Assembly (NCBI RefSeq): GCF_030272615.1
Contig: NC_081410.1
Coordinates: 122,264,640 to 122,328,639, forward strand
DNA: 64,000 nt
Source: Cryptomeria japonica
Taxonomy: Eukaryota; Streptophyta; Pinopsida; Cupressales; Cupressaceae
Direction of reading: 5' to 3'
In this document: positions 1 to 12,384 of the stretch, piece after piece
Layout of the letters: each line of letters begins with the position of its first letter
How positions within the stretch are numbered: the stretch's first letter is position 1
Position numbers and translations under genes: made by a program
The notes under the pieces: generated by a model
Told to the model about the DNA's origin: nothing
What the model saw: only the letters and a program-made list of their open reading frames with translations
Database searches by the model: none

Positions 1-1653
1 ATCCGGAAAACACCTAAAACCCCAATCAAGGAAGGGGAGAGACACCTGAACGTAGACAAAAAGGGGGTTTGGGGGAATGAAGAATACTTCCACTTATGCT
101 TGTAATAAACCACTGTCCAGGCGAAACTGTCATTAGGACCATCCAAAGAGAGATCAATCGCGAGGGACCGCGTAGGGTTACAATCAATAGTGTCAACATA
201 GTGCTGCATTAGAACAACATAAGGTTGTTGTAGAACAACAATAGGATGCTGCGAAACAACACTTGAAGCAAGTTCAACAAGAGTAGATCGAGGTTGCAAA
301 ATTGGAAAAGCTGGGGTGGAGGCCTCAAGAACATATGAGGCCACAATAGGAGGATCAATATAAGCTTTAGCAACAGTGATGGGCACATCATCCTCTCAAG
401 AGGAGAGAACATCCTCATGAGAGGAGCCAACATAATCAGAGTCGAAAGCATTGACCATCAAACGATCAGCAATAGCATTCTTTCACCAAGTAGCAGCACC
501 CCTATGACGTGGAATAGAACAATCCGCAACAAGATGACCTATTGAGTAGCATTTTTGACAGTGTAAGGGGATGCCCTCATAATCTAGTAGTTGTGTCCAT
601 GGCCTATCACCAACTGTAAGAACTACATCTATCTCGAGAGACAAAGAGATGTCAATGGCGATTAGAATGTGGGCAAAAGTACAGTGCCCCATAGAAGACG
701 TGTCATTATCCACTTTCAAGAAATGAGTAATAGAGTTGTCAATGGCCTCATAGCAAGATTGCTCCTAGAAATGGAGAGGAAGATTAGGAAGGCGAACCCA
801 TATTGGACACACATTAAGTGGTTCAATAAGGGGGTTAAAAAAGTCCAAGGCTTGACAGAAAGAGAGTGATCTCCCCAAGCCCACAACTTGCCAAACACAA
901 GATCTTTATTCGAGGAAGAAGTAAAGGAAGAAATGAAAAAACCTTTAGCACAAGGAAAAATATCAATGCTAAAAGGAACCAAAGGCTTCCAAGAATCACT
1001 CACCCAACGATGGAGGCTTGGAAGAGAAGGCCAAAACCCAACAAATCTACACATCAACGCACAACATTGGTAGAAATCAATATTCTTCACAACATCATGA
1101 CCACAAACCACCACAAGGGAGGATTTAGCATAGGAAAGATGATGAATATCCTTTGGCGGACGAGCAATAGATTTGACCACATGAGAAAAACTTTGTCCAA
1201 CAGTGAAAGGGGGAGGTCAGGGAGGAACCAGGGAGGATCCAAGGCAACAATGAGAGCATTCACACCCCCACAAAAATACCAGAACAACCCCCCAGACTAG
1301 CAGTAAGGACGCCATCAGAAACTGCAATGCTAGAACGAGGAGCAGAAAATACAGCTGCCACTCCACCCAGAAGGGCATCCACGAAGGCGGGAGGGCATGA
1401 TTTGTCCACAAAAAAGACCGTCCACGAGCCCAAACGCACAAGGGCAGGCCGAAGGACCAACAAAGGCCAAAACATCGGTAGGAGGGCATGCAACATCCAC
1501 TCGCGAGGCAGAAGGCACAAATGGGAGCAATGGCGGGTCGTAGGAAGATGCCAGGGGAAGGACAAAGGAGCGCAGACCGTTAGAACCATTCGAATGTAAA
1601 GCGGGAGATTCCATTTCAAAATTCAAATAAATAACACAAAATATTGGTTGCAC
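1..1653 (-). pseudogene. Decayed plant L1-type LINE ORF1 (DUF4283-like plus CCHC zinc knuckle)
   Basis: Read on the minus strand, three overlapping frames give one protein-like run. It has a Pro/Ser-rich leader (about 1620-1260), then a block with WVSDSWKPL and FGKLWAWGDHSLSVKPW (about 1180-860), then HCQKCYSIGHLVADC (about 580-530), which fits the C-x2-C-x4-H-x4-C knuckle. This order matches ORF1 proteins of plant L1 LINEs: an RNA-binding DUF4283-type domain followed by a knuckle, packaging element RNA. The frame changes between 720 and 860 and again near 1200-1260, so it is a pseudogene. The endonuclease/reverse-transcriptase ORF2 would lie beyond the left edge of the window. Sequence 1-480 is a low-complexity tail in the same orientation. 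The family call rests on recognised motifs, not on a search. Confidence 0.7.
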
Positions 1654-1984
1654 TTATATCATAGCAAATGTTATAGAGTTTTGGTGGTGACAAATTATCG
1701 CCCCCATATGAAGAAGAATGTGCCTTTTTATTAGCATGAATTAGACATAATAGGTTAGATCACTCACTTGATTCAATTTATATAACCAACTATTTCAAAT
1801 GTCGTAATTTGAGAAAGGGTTTTAGTTGGCAATAGTAGGATGTTGCAAATCATGTATAACTAGTCCAAAAGATACATAAGAAGAATGCAAATATTTGCAA
1901 TCTTCATATGAGACAAATCCAACATTTAGCATAAGAAAACTTTGGCGAGAGGCTAGATCAACAAATCAATAGATTCATTGGTAG

Positions 1985-2990
1985 TACGATTCTAATATTT
2001 AATGATTGAGTAGAACTAGTCAATATATGAGGTCCATTTCAAGTGTCTGTTCTTGAATCTTGGATGGTGAATTTACAAATAAAATTGATTGATAATTGAT
2101 ATGAAAATTTGTTTCCTTACCAAGAATGTAGTGCTTTCGTTACTTTAAGGTTGGACAAAGGCATGCACTCTAGAAGGTTCCTTCTCTATTTAAGAATAAT
2201 TCCTATACATAGTTTGAGGTATCTATCTCAATCTCAAGGGTTGTTTAACATTTGGAAGAACTAGCATCAATTAAGATCAAAGTAGTTGTTTAAGTTGTTG
2301 AAAGGCTTGATTTATCATTTTTATCACAACAAAAATTCTTTTGGTTGGAAAGTTGGTCAAGTGATCAAGGAATATATAAAAAAGTCTCGATAATTTTTTT
2401 TGTAGTAGTTCATGCCACCTAGGAAACTCTCTAGATTGGTAGCATTGTTAGGTACATGCTAATTTTTGAGATCTTTCATCTTCTCAATGTCTAAATCTAC
2501 TCTATTTTGATAAAGAAACATGTGTTTGATAAAATGTTGATCAAAGGACTTCTTCATTTTAGCTTGAAGCTTGTGGTATTGGAGGAGATCTAAGGTAATA
2601 CATATATGTTGGATACAATTCTCCAAATGCCTATTATGCACAAGAATAATATCTCAATACAATATGGAGAATTATCCCAGGTTAGATAGGAAAATATCAT
2701 TTACGAGCCACATAAATGTCACATGAGCATTATTGATCTTGAAGGGAATTGTCAACCATTCATAAAGCTTAGATTTAGCTTGGAAGAAGTCTTCTAGAAA
2801 TTAGTAAGATCCATTCATACTTGATGATAACATGAATTTAGACCCATTTCAGTGAATTATTGGGCTTCCTTGACATGAGGAAAAATGTCATTGATTTTGT
2901 GTAAGGGGAGTTTGATCTATTTGTCCTCCTTCTTAAGGATAATAAAGTCTAGAGATCAACAAGGAGAGGCGTTGGACTATATCTTGCCTT
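1985..2990 (-). pseudogene. Decayed Ty3/gypsy pol: reverse transcriptase and RNase H
   Basis: Reading right to left on the minus strand gives, in order, KLYEWLTIPFKINNAHVTFM (RT fingers/palm), a degraded catalytic box where YLDDILV should be (reads Y-stop-DIILV), HLENCIQHICITLDLLQYHK, the connection segment ESFLGGMNYY, LVLPNVKQPLRL (start of RNase H), and KNRHLKWTSYID (end of RNase H). The order and spacing are those of chromovirus-type Ty3/gypsy pol. Many stops and frame changes are present, so it is inactive. The integrase, expected at lower coordinates, was not recognised between 1654 and 1985; the LINE ORF1 begins there instead. Confidence 0.7.
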
Positions 2991-3959
2991 CTTCCATCAA
3001 TTTTTAGATCTCTTTTATTTTGTACTTTCAATTTGTGTTGTAATATGTTGATGAATTTGGGGTAGGGAAAATATTCAAATCAAATTGATATAATGATATT
3101 TATTTTTGATAGGAGGCAACTCTTTTGGATTTTCAAAAGCATTTGAGTGATTCTAAAACAAAATTCTCATGGTAGTGGTTGGCAACACACTTTGATTATA
3201 CTTCTTAGCTTAGTAGATATATAGTGCCAAGTATTTTTATATGTTTACTTATCTTATAATGGGCTTAACCTAAAATGAAATGTGATTAACACATGAAGAA
3301 GAAGACACAACCATCTTCTTGGATCTTGTAGATGTTTAGGTATCATAAATCACACTTTGATTATACTAGGATATGTGGTCAAGAAAGATACTTGAGTAAT
3401 TCAATAGTGTGATATGGTATTCAACTATTTCTTGCTAATGTTGGATAACAAAGGTTATGGTAAAAACCTTGTTAATGAGTTTACGAAGCCTGTTTTCTTG
3501 CTTTGAACCTAGATGGCAAGGTTGAGGATAATCAAGTGTAGGGAGCTAGAGATGGAGATATAATAGGATCCATAGAGATAATAGTGGAAATAATAAAATG
3601 GAAAAATAGATCAAATATCACACAAGATGTTTTTATGTCAAGATAATCTGATATCCAATATATGTAGAGATTGAATAAACCCTTGAGGTAGGTTAGCACC
3701 ACATGATACTTCTTATGGACAAAGGTACTTGACACAATATCTCTAAGAGATCTCAAAAATAATATCATAACAACACATCCTTAAAATAATAATCACCTCC
3801 TTTATATATCTCCTAATAATACAATGAAGGGGAAATACTAATAAAAGCCCACTCTTCATTGAATATAATTAATTACACATGTTGTCCACATGTTCCAGTA
3901 TAACTAAAGGGATGTGTGGCACATGTCAACATTTTTGGCCACCTAAATACATTATAATA

Positions 3960-4330
3960 TCATATTCCTAGGTACATAAAATGATGAATCTTTCACCAAC
4001 CATATTAAGTTTTGTTTCCATATTTAATGACTGAGACATTTTATTCTTGATAAATATAGAATCTTGATGTGTCGTAGAGTAGTTCTTAGTCATGAGAACA
4101 AAGTTAAGGTTTGGTTCTATATGATTATCAACTTCCGCTATAGGCAAATCCTCCAAATCTCCCAGTTTCTCTTATTGCTCTTCTACAAGGAGAGTTTTTT
4201 ATTCTTTCTCACTTTGGAGTACCTTGTACTTCTCAATTGAATGACTCTTGGACTTATGAAATTTACAAGATTATTTCTTGCTTCTTGTAGTAGGGGAAGA
4301 GTGATTTGGAAATTTTGATTAGCTACCAAG
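3960..4330 (-). pseudogene. Possible gag/protease-side remnant of the same gypsy element
   Basis: A minus-strand frame at 3968-4156 (62 residues, starting MEDLPIAEVDNHIEPNLN) follows a stretch reading CKFHKSKSHSIEKYKVLQ at about 4270-4215. That stretch resembles the His-rich knuckle motif (C-x2-H-x4-H-x4-C) at the end of plant gypsy Gag. Position and strand fit an upstream part of the pol remnant at 1985-2990. The last cysteine is gone and the frame is broken. The call rests on weak resemblance and on context. Confidence 0.35.
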
Positions 4331-7300
4331 GTTCATGGATGGTTTAGAGGTACCACATTGAATTTCCTTTTTTGGGATTCCTATACTAAAGATTTGACTT
4401 CAATATAACTAACTCTCTATGAAGGACCATGGATGTTCTCTGAATTTGACTCACTAGTATTGTATGTGTCATCAATAATATAGACACCGGTAGGTCATGT
4501 TGATCAAATAAATTTGACTACATTTTTTCTTGAGCTAACAATATATGTAATGGTGACAAAGTAGGTTATCTACCCTCTTCATGGAAAATGATTTCTCTAT
4601 GGACGACATAAATACTTGGCTATGGAGTAGTTATAGTGATATGGATGTTTGGGGTTGTTTGTGAGATGTTGATTTCCATGCACATGGAATTAAGGTCTCA
4701 ACACGTGTTTTGGAGGAATATATTGAGATAGAGAGCCTCTATCTAATTATAGTTCTACATGTGCTACTTCAATGTCTAATTGTTCATTGTTTTATTGTTG
4801 AGCTTGTTGTATGGTTTGTGTTTGTTGTTCTTCAGTTGCTTCAAAAGGAAATTTTTTCTTTCAAGTCTCTCAATATGAACTCTATCTAATATTCCCTAAC
4901 CCTTAGACAAATAGGAATTGTATGCCAAGTGTAGTCAAGAGAGAGAAAAATTACTAGAGGTTTCCTCAGAGCTTTGGATCAAATTTTTTTGATTGGTTTG
5001 GATTGTTTATGTTTGTTGGGGTTTGATTGCTTGATTGTTGAATTTGAATGCACAATCTGTATTTGAGAGCTTGCTTCAGCTCAAGCACAAAAGTTCTTCA
5101 AGATGAATGCTTTCTTTGCAATGTTTTATAATGAATATTAAAGCTTATTTTAAATTAGGAAATTGCAATACCAATGAATAATCTAAAATTGATCCAAAAT
5201 GAACCCAAGTGATTTTAAACTACTCTAAATATGGAAATGAACAATATTATGATAACAAATGAAGCTTAACTACTTTTTTTTTGTATTTTATTATATGTTT
5301 TAAATGTAAGTCAAATTAAATTTAAATATTACTAAATGCTTTAATGAATGCATTTTGCAAGTTATATGCATATGAAAATGAGACTATTTTATGGTGCAAA
5401 GATGAACTTAATACAAATAAAAACAATTTGTAATTATTTTCTCTTTGTTTTGGATGCCATTTAAACAACAAAGATGCACAAATTGATTATTATTATTATT
5501 CAACAAATCATCCAATATTTCTTTTTCTCTTTCTTTACAATGAAATCAACACTTCTACAACTTGAACAAAATGCAACAAGTTTGAATTGTTCATTGATAG
5601 AGATGAAGGTTTGTTTTGTTTATCAACTATTGGTTGTTTAATCTAAATTGAGTATGTTGATTTTGTGTTTTTTTTTTCAAATAATTTGAAAGGAACATTT
5701 TGTTGTTTTGGTCAATGAAATGTGTAAGAAAATAAACTAATATAATCTAATAAACTAAAACGAATATAATTTTGAAACTAAAATGAAAGTTGTAATTTTT
5801 GGGTGCGATGAAATGAATATTTCAATAACTATTCTCTCCTCTAAACTATTACACAATACAAATTATTCTAAAACAAAATAAATTATGAACTCCACACCTC
5901 TAATTCATGATTATCTAAGATATTAAGTTGATTCTTGTTTGCAAGATTAATCTTGTTGGAGTTAAAATGGCGACTCCACCCCTAGGAAACTCTTAGACCA
6001 AAACAACTCTACAAGAGAGAAAATGACAAGAATAAGTTACTTCATTATGCAATTTTGAATGATTGAATATGAAATATTACAATGAGATGCCTTGCTTGTG
6101 AAGGCAATGTGTGATGTATTATGAAAAAATAAAATGACATAAATATAAACTTCCTAGGTAACTAAAACCAAATCAAAGTCATAAAGATAAGATATGATGA
6201 GATCTTATCTAGACAACGAAGACTTCTAGAAACAACTAGTTCCTAAGTAAACTCAAGTCATGTGAATATGTCCCCTACTAGGAACAACACCTTCGTAGGT
6301 AGAAAACCTTATTTGCATCAATAGTCCCCCTTAAGTGCAACTTAGGGAGTAGATTATTATGAGTCTTGACCACTAGACCATGTTAGGTATCCATTTACAA
6401 TGCAAAAGCAATCTCACAAATTGAGAAAAAGAGAAAATCTAGTGGGACAACATTCCTCTCCAAAGATTAAAAATAAACAAATAAGGGTTGATGTTTGGAG
6501 CATTCAATGATACCCCCAAGGGCTACATCCATCATGAAATTACAATCAATGGCTCCCCCGCCAGAGAGAGAGAGAGAGCCATTATGTATAATATCCTGTA
6601 GAAATGGTGAGTTCTTGACGAGAAAACATAGATCAATACCTACAAACAACATTTCTTCCCTTAGGAAGAAGATAAACCAAGTAAAAATACTAGAGTGCTT
6701 CCCATTTTGGATCGGAATTTGTAAGGATTATGTCTTTGAAAATCTACTCATTTGTCACCAAGTGAATCTTCTCATTATCCCCTCTTCTTTAGTATTTAAG
6801 GACACCCCCTCTTTTTCAATGTTTACTCACTCTATCAACAAAGAAAAATACAAATAAATACATAAAATAAAAAAATCTTAATAAAAAGAATTTTCCATGC
6901 CTCCAAAAAAATAGTTTTCCATGCATAAGATAAAAGACATGTAGGATAGTTTTCAGTGCATAAGATAAAAAGACATGGGTGAACTCACAATACTCGTTCC
7001 CATTTTTTGGACTACTTTGACATTTAGATCAACATTTTGAAAAAATCCTTCACTTTCCGACACCTATAACTTTTAAATCGTTAAGAATTTGAAGATGTTG
7101 TAAACTAACGATTTGTAACATTTTGTCTGAAGATTCTAAATATATATTTTTTTGAATTAAATTGTGTTGATTTTTACATCTCCCTTGAAAAGTATCTTTT
7201 TACAACAAACAACATTTTAAGAGTGATATGCATCCCAAAATGCATAACTTTTTTTCTTCTATAAATGATAAAAGCTCAAATTCTTTTGAATTTTGGTTTT

Positions 7301-8077
7301 TAACATCAATACCCAATGGATGCAATTGGTTTGATAGTGACATCTTGAATATTTTTCATTTTATTAAATTTTGAAGTTGGACTAATTATAATTTAGACAT
7401 AGGTGTACATTTGAACACATAACTTGTTCTATATATATCAAAATTCAATTTATTTATTTTTTTTAGAAAGAAGACATCAATACCTAGCGCATAGGTATTT
7501 TTTTTTTTTTTTTTTTGAATTAGTTTACTATTTTTTCCAATGTGTTGAATAGAGAAGTTCATGTTCGGTGAAAAACCTATGTTTGGTAAAATTTAAAAAA
7601 CAAGTTCATAATAAACTCAATATGTAAAAAAATTATAGTCATTGGAAAACTTGCTTCGAGGACTACCATACTGCATTTTGGGTTGTCAAGGTCATTCCAT
7701 TTGAACCTTCAACCAAAGGTTTGAAGGCCAAAAATTTGTAGAAGTTTGTAGGAAGTTTCAGAGAAGTGTAAAAAGGGGGTTTAAATGAACCCCCAATATA
7801 ATTAAAAATCGACAAAAACAACCGTTATAGGGGGTTCGCTCGAAAGAGGGGGTTTGAGTGAACCCCAAAGGGTAGTTCATTTGAACACCCCCAATACAAA
7901 TAAACACCCTTCGAAATTTTTTCCCACCAACATGTTTTTCCTTTGTGGGTGAAAGTGGAAACCATTATTGTGAACTCACCCACATGAAAGATTGAAAGAT
8001 CAAATGAAACAAAGAATGGACATGTAGAATAGACATATATCCAAATATATACTATAGGCATAGACAATGCTAAAGAT
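4331..8077. other. AT-rich non-genic DNA
   Basis: No credible gene was seen. The stretch is AT-rich with homopolymer runs, for example T18 near 7500. An open frame at 6495-6857 (plus, 120 codons) has no recognisable domain and runs through a GA microsatellite, so it is not called. TGGCGACTCCAC at 5974-5985 resembles a plant LTR-element primer-binding site, but no LTR boundary was found beside it. At 7778-7895 there are several GGGGGTTTAAATGAACCCCC-like near-palindromes. Confidence 0.5.
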
Positions 8078-8603
8078 AATGGTCTATGAAATTCAAAGAT
8101 AAATGATATGTGAATGATGCATTAACAAAGATGAGTGAATTGTGTTGAAGTGAGGTCATGTGGTAAAAGACTAAAACCATGTATATCATCTTCATCTCTA
8201 TAAGTCAAAACACAACAAAATTTGATTTGTCTATGAAATTCAAAGATAAATGATATGTGAATGATGCATAAACAAAGATGAGTGAATCGTGTTGAAGTGA
8301 GATCATGTGGTAAAACACTAAAACCATGTATATCATCTTCATCTCTATAAGTCAAAACACAACAAAATTTGAAAGATCAAATGAAACAAAGGATGGACAT
8401 GTAGGATAGACATATATCCAAATATATACATATAGGCATGTACAATGATAAAGATAATGGTCTATGAAATTCAAAGATAAATGATATGTGAATGATGCAT
8501 AAACAAAGATGAGTGAATCATGTTGAAGTGGGATCATGTGGTAAAAGACTAAAACCATGTATATCATCTTCATCTCTATAAGTCAAAACACAACAAAATT
8601 TGA
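8078..8603. repeat. Three-copy imperfect tandem repeat
   Basis: A ~140-bp core running from GGTCTATGAAATTCAAAG to CAAAACACAACAAAATTTGA occurs at about 8081-8222, 8230-8370 and 8459-8602. A second ~85-bp block, beginning GAAAGATCAAATGAAACAAA, precedes copies one and three (about 7990 and 8370). Copies differ by a few substitutions. The repeated frames at 8122-8573 (minus) arise from the repeat and are not called as genes. Confidence 0.85.
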
Positions 8604-9392
8604 TATGAAAGATTAACAAAACAAAATAATAAAATTAGAACCTTAAAACGAAAGGAATAAATTATGTTGTAAAAATAAGCCTTCAACACTAAATAACTTA
8701 GGTTATTATATAATAAACATAATTAACAAACAATTAATTTAAATATATAATTTAAGACTAATATCAACTAGTAAGAAAATAAATAAATAAAACAATTGTG
8801 GTACTCCAAATTAAATGATTGCCCATTCCCTGCCGAAGGTATTCTGGCTCCAAAATAGACCTTTCGTACAGTGTGATAATATTATTGCAAAATCGATCGC
8901 AGCCATTTATTGCAAAATCGTATTGACGGTATAAAACGCGTGTCAATCCGTACTACTGTTTTGAAACCAAAATAAACACATCCTTATCCTTCCCTCCTTA
9001 TCCTTCCCTCCTTCCCTTTGAGGTCATTTTCTTAAATTAAAAATACTATTTCCTTGTTCCTTACTAAATCTTTAAAGACTTCGACACGCTCGATATACGA
9101 TGAAATCCAATTCTCCCTCTGCACTAAACAAAAAAACAAACAGAAATTCATGTTCAACACATATCGATTAAGTATAATCACAACCTCTCATATTCATTCT
9201 GAGAGACCACAAAACATAAAAATCCCAACAAGACGACTGAATCATCAAAAAAAAAACACAGTATTCCCCAACAACATACATGAAATCAAAACCTGCACAA
9301 AATAGACCGACCTCCAAAAACATGTTTCCCAATTTTCATGTCCCACAAGTTTTCCTCTTTACAGAAATCCCTCAAAGCCAGCTCCAATATCT
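8604..9392. other. Intergenic DNA with a dispersed segment shared with 61.3 kb
   Basis: AT-rich sequence with no recognised gene. The block 8845-8960 contains CTCCAAAATAGACCTTTCGT, then TTGCAAAATCG and TCAATCCGTACT. It reappears in the same order and orientation at about 61333-61465. The two copies are diverged but plainly related. This block lies 3' of the gene at 9393-10255. Confidence 0.6.
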
Positions 9393-10255
9393 CTAAGCCC
9401 CAAGATGAAGCTTGTGCATAACCTTAGAAACAACCCCTTCTTTCTTAGGAGACCCACTTGGATTCTGACCAGATCCAAATCCGCCATGGACAGAGCTCTC
9501 TGTTTTAGGCCGAGCTACCAATTTATTTTCGACATGTCGATGAACATCATACGTTCCCACTGGTAGACCGGCCAGAGCCGGTGCACCCAGGCTCGGGGAT
9601 GCAACAGGTCCCCTGTGAATCCCTCTATTCAAATTCCAAAAGTTAGCGACAAATTCCCAAAAAAATGCAAAACAAAATATATCTAAAATCATCAGATTTC
9701 CACAATCTATAATAATATTTTAGATTTGATTTAGTGATTTTTTTGATAATAAATATATCTAAAATCATCAGATTTCCACAATCTATAATAATATCTATAG
9801 TTGCTTTTAACAATCTATAATAATATCTATAGTTGCTTTTAGATTTGATTTAGTGATTTTTTTGATAATCTATATCTAAACTGGTAAAATTTTTACCTCT
9901 GAATATAAGTGACAGAACTGTCGGTTTCATTCTCTTCTCTTGGCTTGGGCCCTGTTATCAAATCCTTCAGTTTTTCGACGCATCCAACTTTGGTCGATTG
10001 ATCGACATCTTCATCATTCTTGGGCACTTTCTCATTTTTCTCTTTCTTTCTCTCATTTTTCCCTTTGTGTTGTTTAATGTCGTCGACTGGTTCCCAGTCG
10101 GTGGGAGTTTTGCAGGTGGCTTCAATGGTGTCGGGAGAAAGTGCAGAGGCCTCTTTTGCTGCGACTTCTGCGTTCAATTGGCCACTCCAAAGGAATGTGG
10201 TGTCTGGTCGACGGATCCTCTCCTTTGTTTCAAATCCTTCACTTGGGTCTGCCAT
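9393..10255 (-). CDS. Two-exon gene for an intact 196-residue hydrophilic protein of unknown function
   Basis: Exon 1 is 10255-9897 (359 nt) from an ATG reading MADPSEGFETKERIRRPD. It ends CAGAG before a GTAAAA donor. Exon 2 is 9624-9393 (232 nt), after a TTGAATAG acceptor. Joining them completes codon 120 and gives 196 residues plus stop with no interruption. The first half is acidic and Lys-rich (KNERKKEKNEKVPKNDEDVD) and looks disordered. The second half has Gly/Ser/Pro-rich stretches and a basic C-terminus ending KVMHKLHLGA. I see no membrane segment, signal peptide or named domain. It is the only multi-exon host frame here without a stop, so it is probably a real gene. Function is unknown; a stress-related or RIN4-like disordered protein is possible but not shown. 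Confidence 0.7.
9700..9890. repeat. Tandem duplications inside the intron of the 196-residue gene
   Basis: AAATATATCTAAAATCATCA is duplicated at about 9677-9697 and 9750-9770, each followed by GATTTCCACAATCTATAATA. CAATCTATAATAATATCTAT is then duplicated again (about 9779 and 9811), and TTTAGATTTGATTTAGTGAT appears twice (about 9718 and 9837). All lie between the donor and the acceptor and leave both splice sites intact. Confidence 0.8.
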
Positions 10256-10769
10256 AGCTTTTGTGTCACAGAGTAAACAGATTATTAGAAATGACTGGTT
10301 TTTTATCAGTCCAGTTGTAGCGATTTACATTGGGGAAGGAAAGGAGATTGATATGAAGAGAAAATGTGTCAGCCATGGATGAATTTGCGGTGGCACGTAG
10401 CCCTTAGGGTTGCCCTCCAAATGACGTGTAGGTGATGAACATGTTGTAAGCGGCCACCCTTAAACAGCACACACTAAGCTTTGACTGCTTAGGTGGCTGT
10501 GGGCCCAATCCTTCCCCTGACAGTTCATTCCCGTTTAGGAAACAATCGGCGTTAAGATTTTGAATTTTGAATTTGAACATGTTCCCGCGTGCTTCATTGC
10601 ATAGAATAAAGCGAATGGGAGAGGGCAATCTCATCTACCTCGCAACTTTCATGGAATACCTCGTCACTCTGATATTTTCACGACTTTCTTGCTTTATGCA
10701 GCGGACAGAAGACATGGGTATCCTCACAACGCAGTCAATGCAGCAAACAGGCTTCCATTCCGATCAGTC

Positions 10770-11290
10770 TTATTTGCCAACGTACTCTCTGCCTGTGCCA
10801 AAATAGGAGCTTTGAAACAGGGTATGGGCCTCCATTAAAGCAGAACGTAAGGACATCCATTTAAGGGGGACTTAATGACAATTATTATCAGATGCTACAA
10901 CTGGAAATACTATGTTTGACATGTTTGCAAAATGTGGGAGTATAGACAAGGCATAGGAACTGTTTGATCGGATGCCTCAAAGAAACATGGTCTAATGGAA
11001 TGCTATGGTTGCAGGATATGCACAAAACGCATTTGTTGAAAAGGATTTAAAACTTCCAATCAAATGTGATTGGCGGGTATAAAGCCAGACTCTGCAACCT
11101 TTGCCAGCCTGTGGGAATATGAGAGCTTTGGAACAGGGTATTGACATCCATCACAGAGATGATGTAGCTGCAACTACCATGGTAGACGTATGCAAAATGT
11201 GTAAGCTTAGACAAGGCACGCGAACTGATTGACAGAATGCCTCAAAGAAATGTGTTCTCATCTGATCGGTCTTGATTGCATGCTATTAAC
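10770..11290 (+). pseudogene. PPR-protein gene fragment
   Basis: Plus-strand frames read CAKIGALKQGMGLH, then MFDMFAKCGSIDKA, ELFDRMPQRNMV, WNAMVAGYAQNAFVE, and then a second set with ALEQGIDIHH and DRMPQRNV-like residues. These are consensus pieces of plant PLS-class pentatricopeptide repeats, which in intact proteins bind organellar RNA. Stops (after IDKA and NMV) and frame changes interrupt the run every 20-60 residues, so it is not functional. Two similar fragments lie at 55.3-56.1 kb (plus) and 60.5-61.2 kb (minus). Confidence 0.75.
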
Positions 11291-12318
11291 AAAATGGAGT
11301 TTGGGTTATCTTCACGGATTGCGAAAATATCCAAAGATGGTCTGTACAAACACACCAAATGTTTGAAAACCTTAAATCTTTACTTTAAAGATGGTCTGTA
11401 AGTGTTCCTGGATATCATGCAAGAGAGATGGAGATGGTCTGTAAGTGTTCCTAGATATCATGCAAGAGTGGATTGAGGAGACATTTCAAATTTATCATCA
11501 TGCAAAGTATCATTGAAGGCATCTAGACTTAACTTGGACACTAATTTATGATTTAAGGTTACCAGGTGTCAATCAAGAGTAATTCTCAAACATAAATTAA
11601 CAATTTTCAATTCATTTTAAATATATTAGTATGAAATCAAAATGCTGGAAATTTTTAACCTTGGATGTTCAAATTTGTGACTATCATCCTTGAAAATAAA
11701 GAAACAAATGATTAGGAAAATCTGATTAGTGACACCTTACATAAGACATTGTTGCAAGTTCAAGATGCCAAAATTCTCTATGACTTCATATCCAGTTTAT
11801 CTAATAACAAGGAAATCTCCTTACTAGTTAAAGTTGGAATTATTGCTCTAAGGAAAAAAAAGGTTTATGAATCCTACTCTTAATTAGGCAAGACAAAAAC
11901 ATTTTAAAAAGGGATAAAAATGTTATGTTCTATTTGATCAAATTGATAGAGAAAATATAAAGAAATGTCTATCTCTGGAGGATAAAACTACAATTGCAAA
12001 GTAAGGAAATTGTTTTATCTAATTTCTAATGTTTGCATATAATTCCCACCTATTTCTTCTACTCCCCTACAAACTTATGTGCAATATGTTCAAGATGCCA
12101 AGAGTAGGGGAAAGAGTCGAAAGAAGTCAATTCATCTCTTGTTGAATTTTTAACATGGCCTAATATCACTACCAAGAAAATAAAGAAGGTTTCCAAATCT
12201 TTAGTAATGGATTTACAAACAATTTCAACAATGTTATACAAACCACCTCAAGCAAAGAAAAATATAGTTATTTATTAATTTATACTAATACACCATAGTC
12301 AAGGATAAAAAAAATTGG
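11291..12318 (+). pseudogene. Possible host coding remnant in which E1 landed
   Basis: Broken plus-strand frames show protein-like runs, such as LLQVQDAKILYDFISSLSNN near 11750-11815 and MDLQTISTMLYKPPQAK near 12210-12255. No family was recognised. The frame at the E1 insertion point continues on the far side of the element: IKKIGT before 12322 and LIVDTDKEISNHLI after 54572. This suggests the element split one old frame. The left half of this stretch (11291-11690) shows nothing recognisable. Confidence 0.35.
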
Positions 12319-12322
12319 TACT
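12319..12322. other. Left target-site duplication of E1 (TACT)
   Basis: TACT immediately precedes the first base of the terminal repeat AGGTATGTGCACAAAG. The same four bases immediately follow the opposite terminus at 54569-54572. A four-base match has about a 1/256 chance of arising randomly at one position. Here it sits exactly where both termini predict it. Confidence 0.7.
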
Positions 12323-12348
12323 AGGTATGTGCACAAAGATGGTGGTCA
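12323..12348 (+). repeat. E1 left terminal inverted repeat
   Basis: Twenty-six bases beginning AGGTATGTGCACAAAG and ending GGTGGTCA. It matches the inverse of 54543-54568 except at positions 1 and 6. GTGGACACC follows shortly after, and GTGGACAC is also present near the other end. A second copy of the end begins at 13268 (GGGCGTGTGTACAAAG). Confidence 0.75.
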
Positions 12349-12384
12349 GAAAAGTGGACACCACCCAAAAAAAACATGGAAAAA

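Noticed and set aside
5974-5985. TGGCGACTCCAC as an LTR-element primer site
   Set aside because: The 12-mer fits, but no TG..CA LTR edge or paired LTR was found nearby, so no element is called.
6495-6857. 120-codon plus-strand frame
   Set aside because: Crosses a GA microsatellite, has no domain, and nothing nearby suggests exons.
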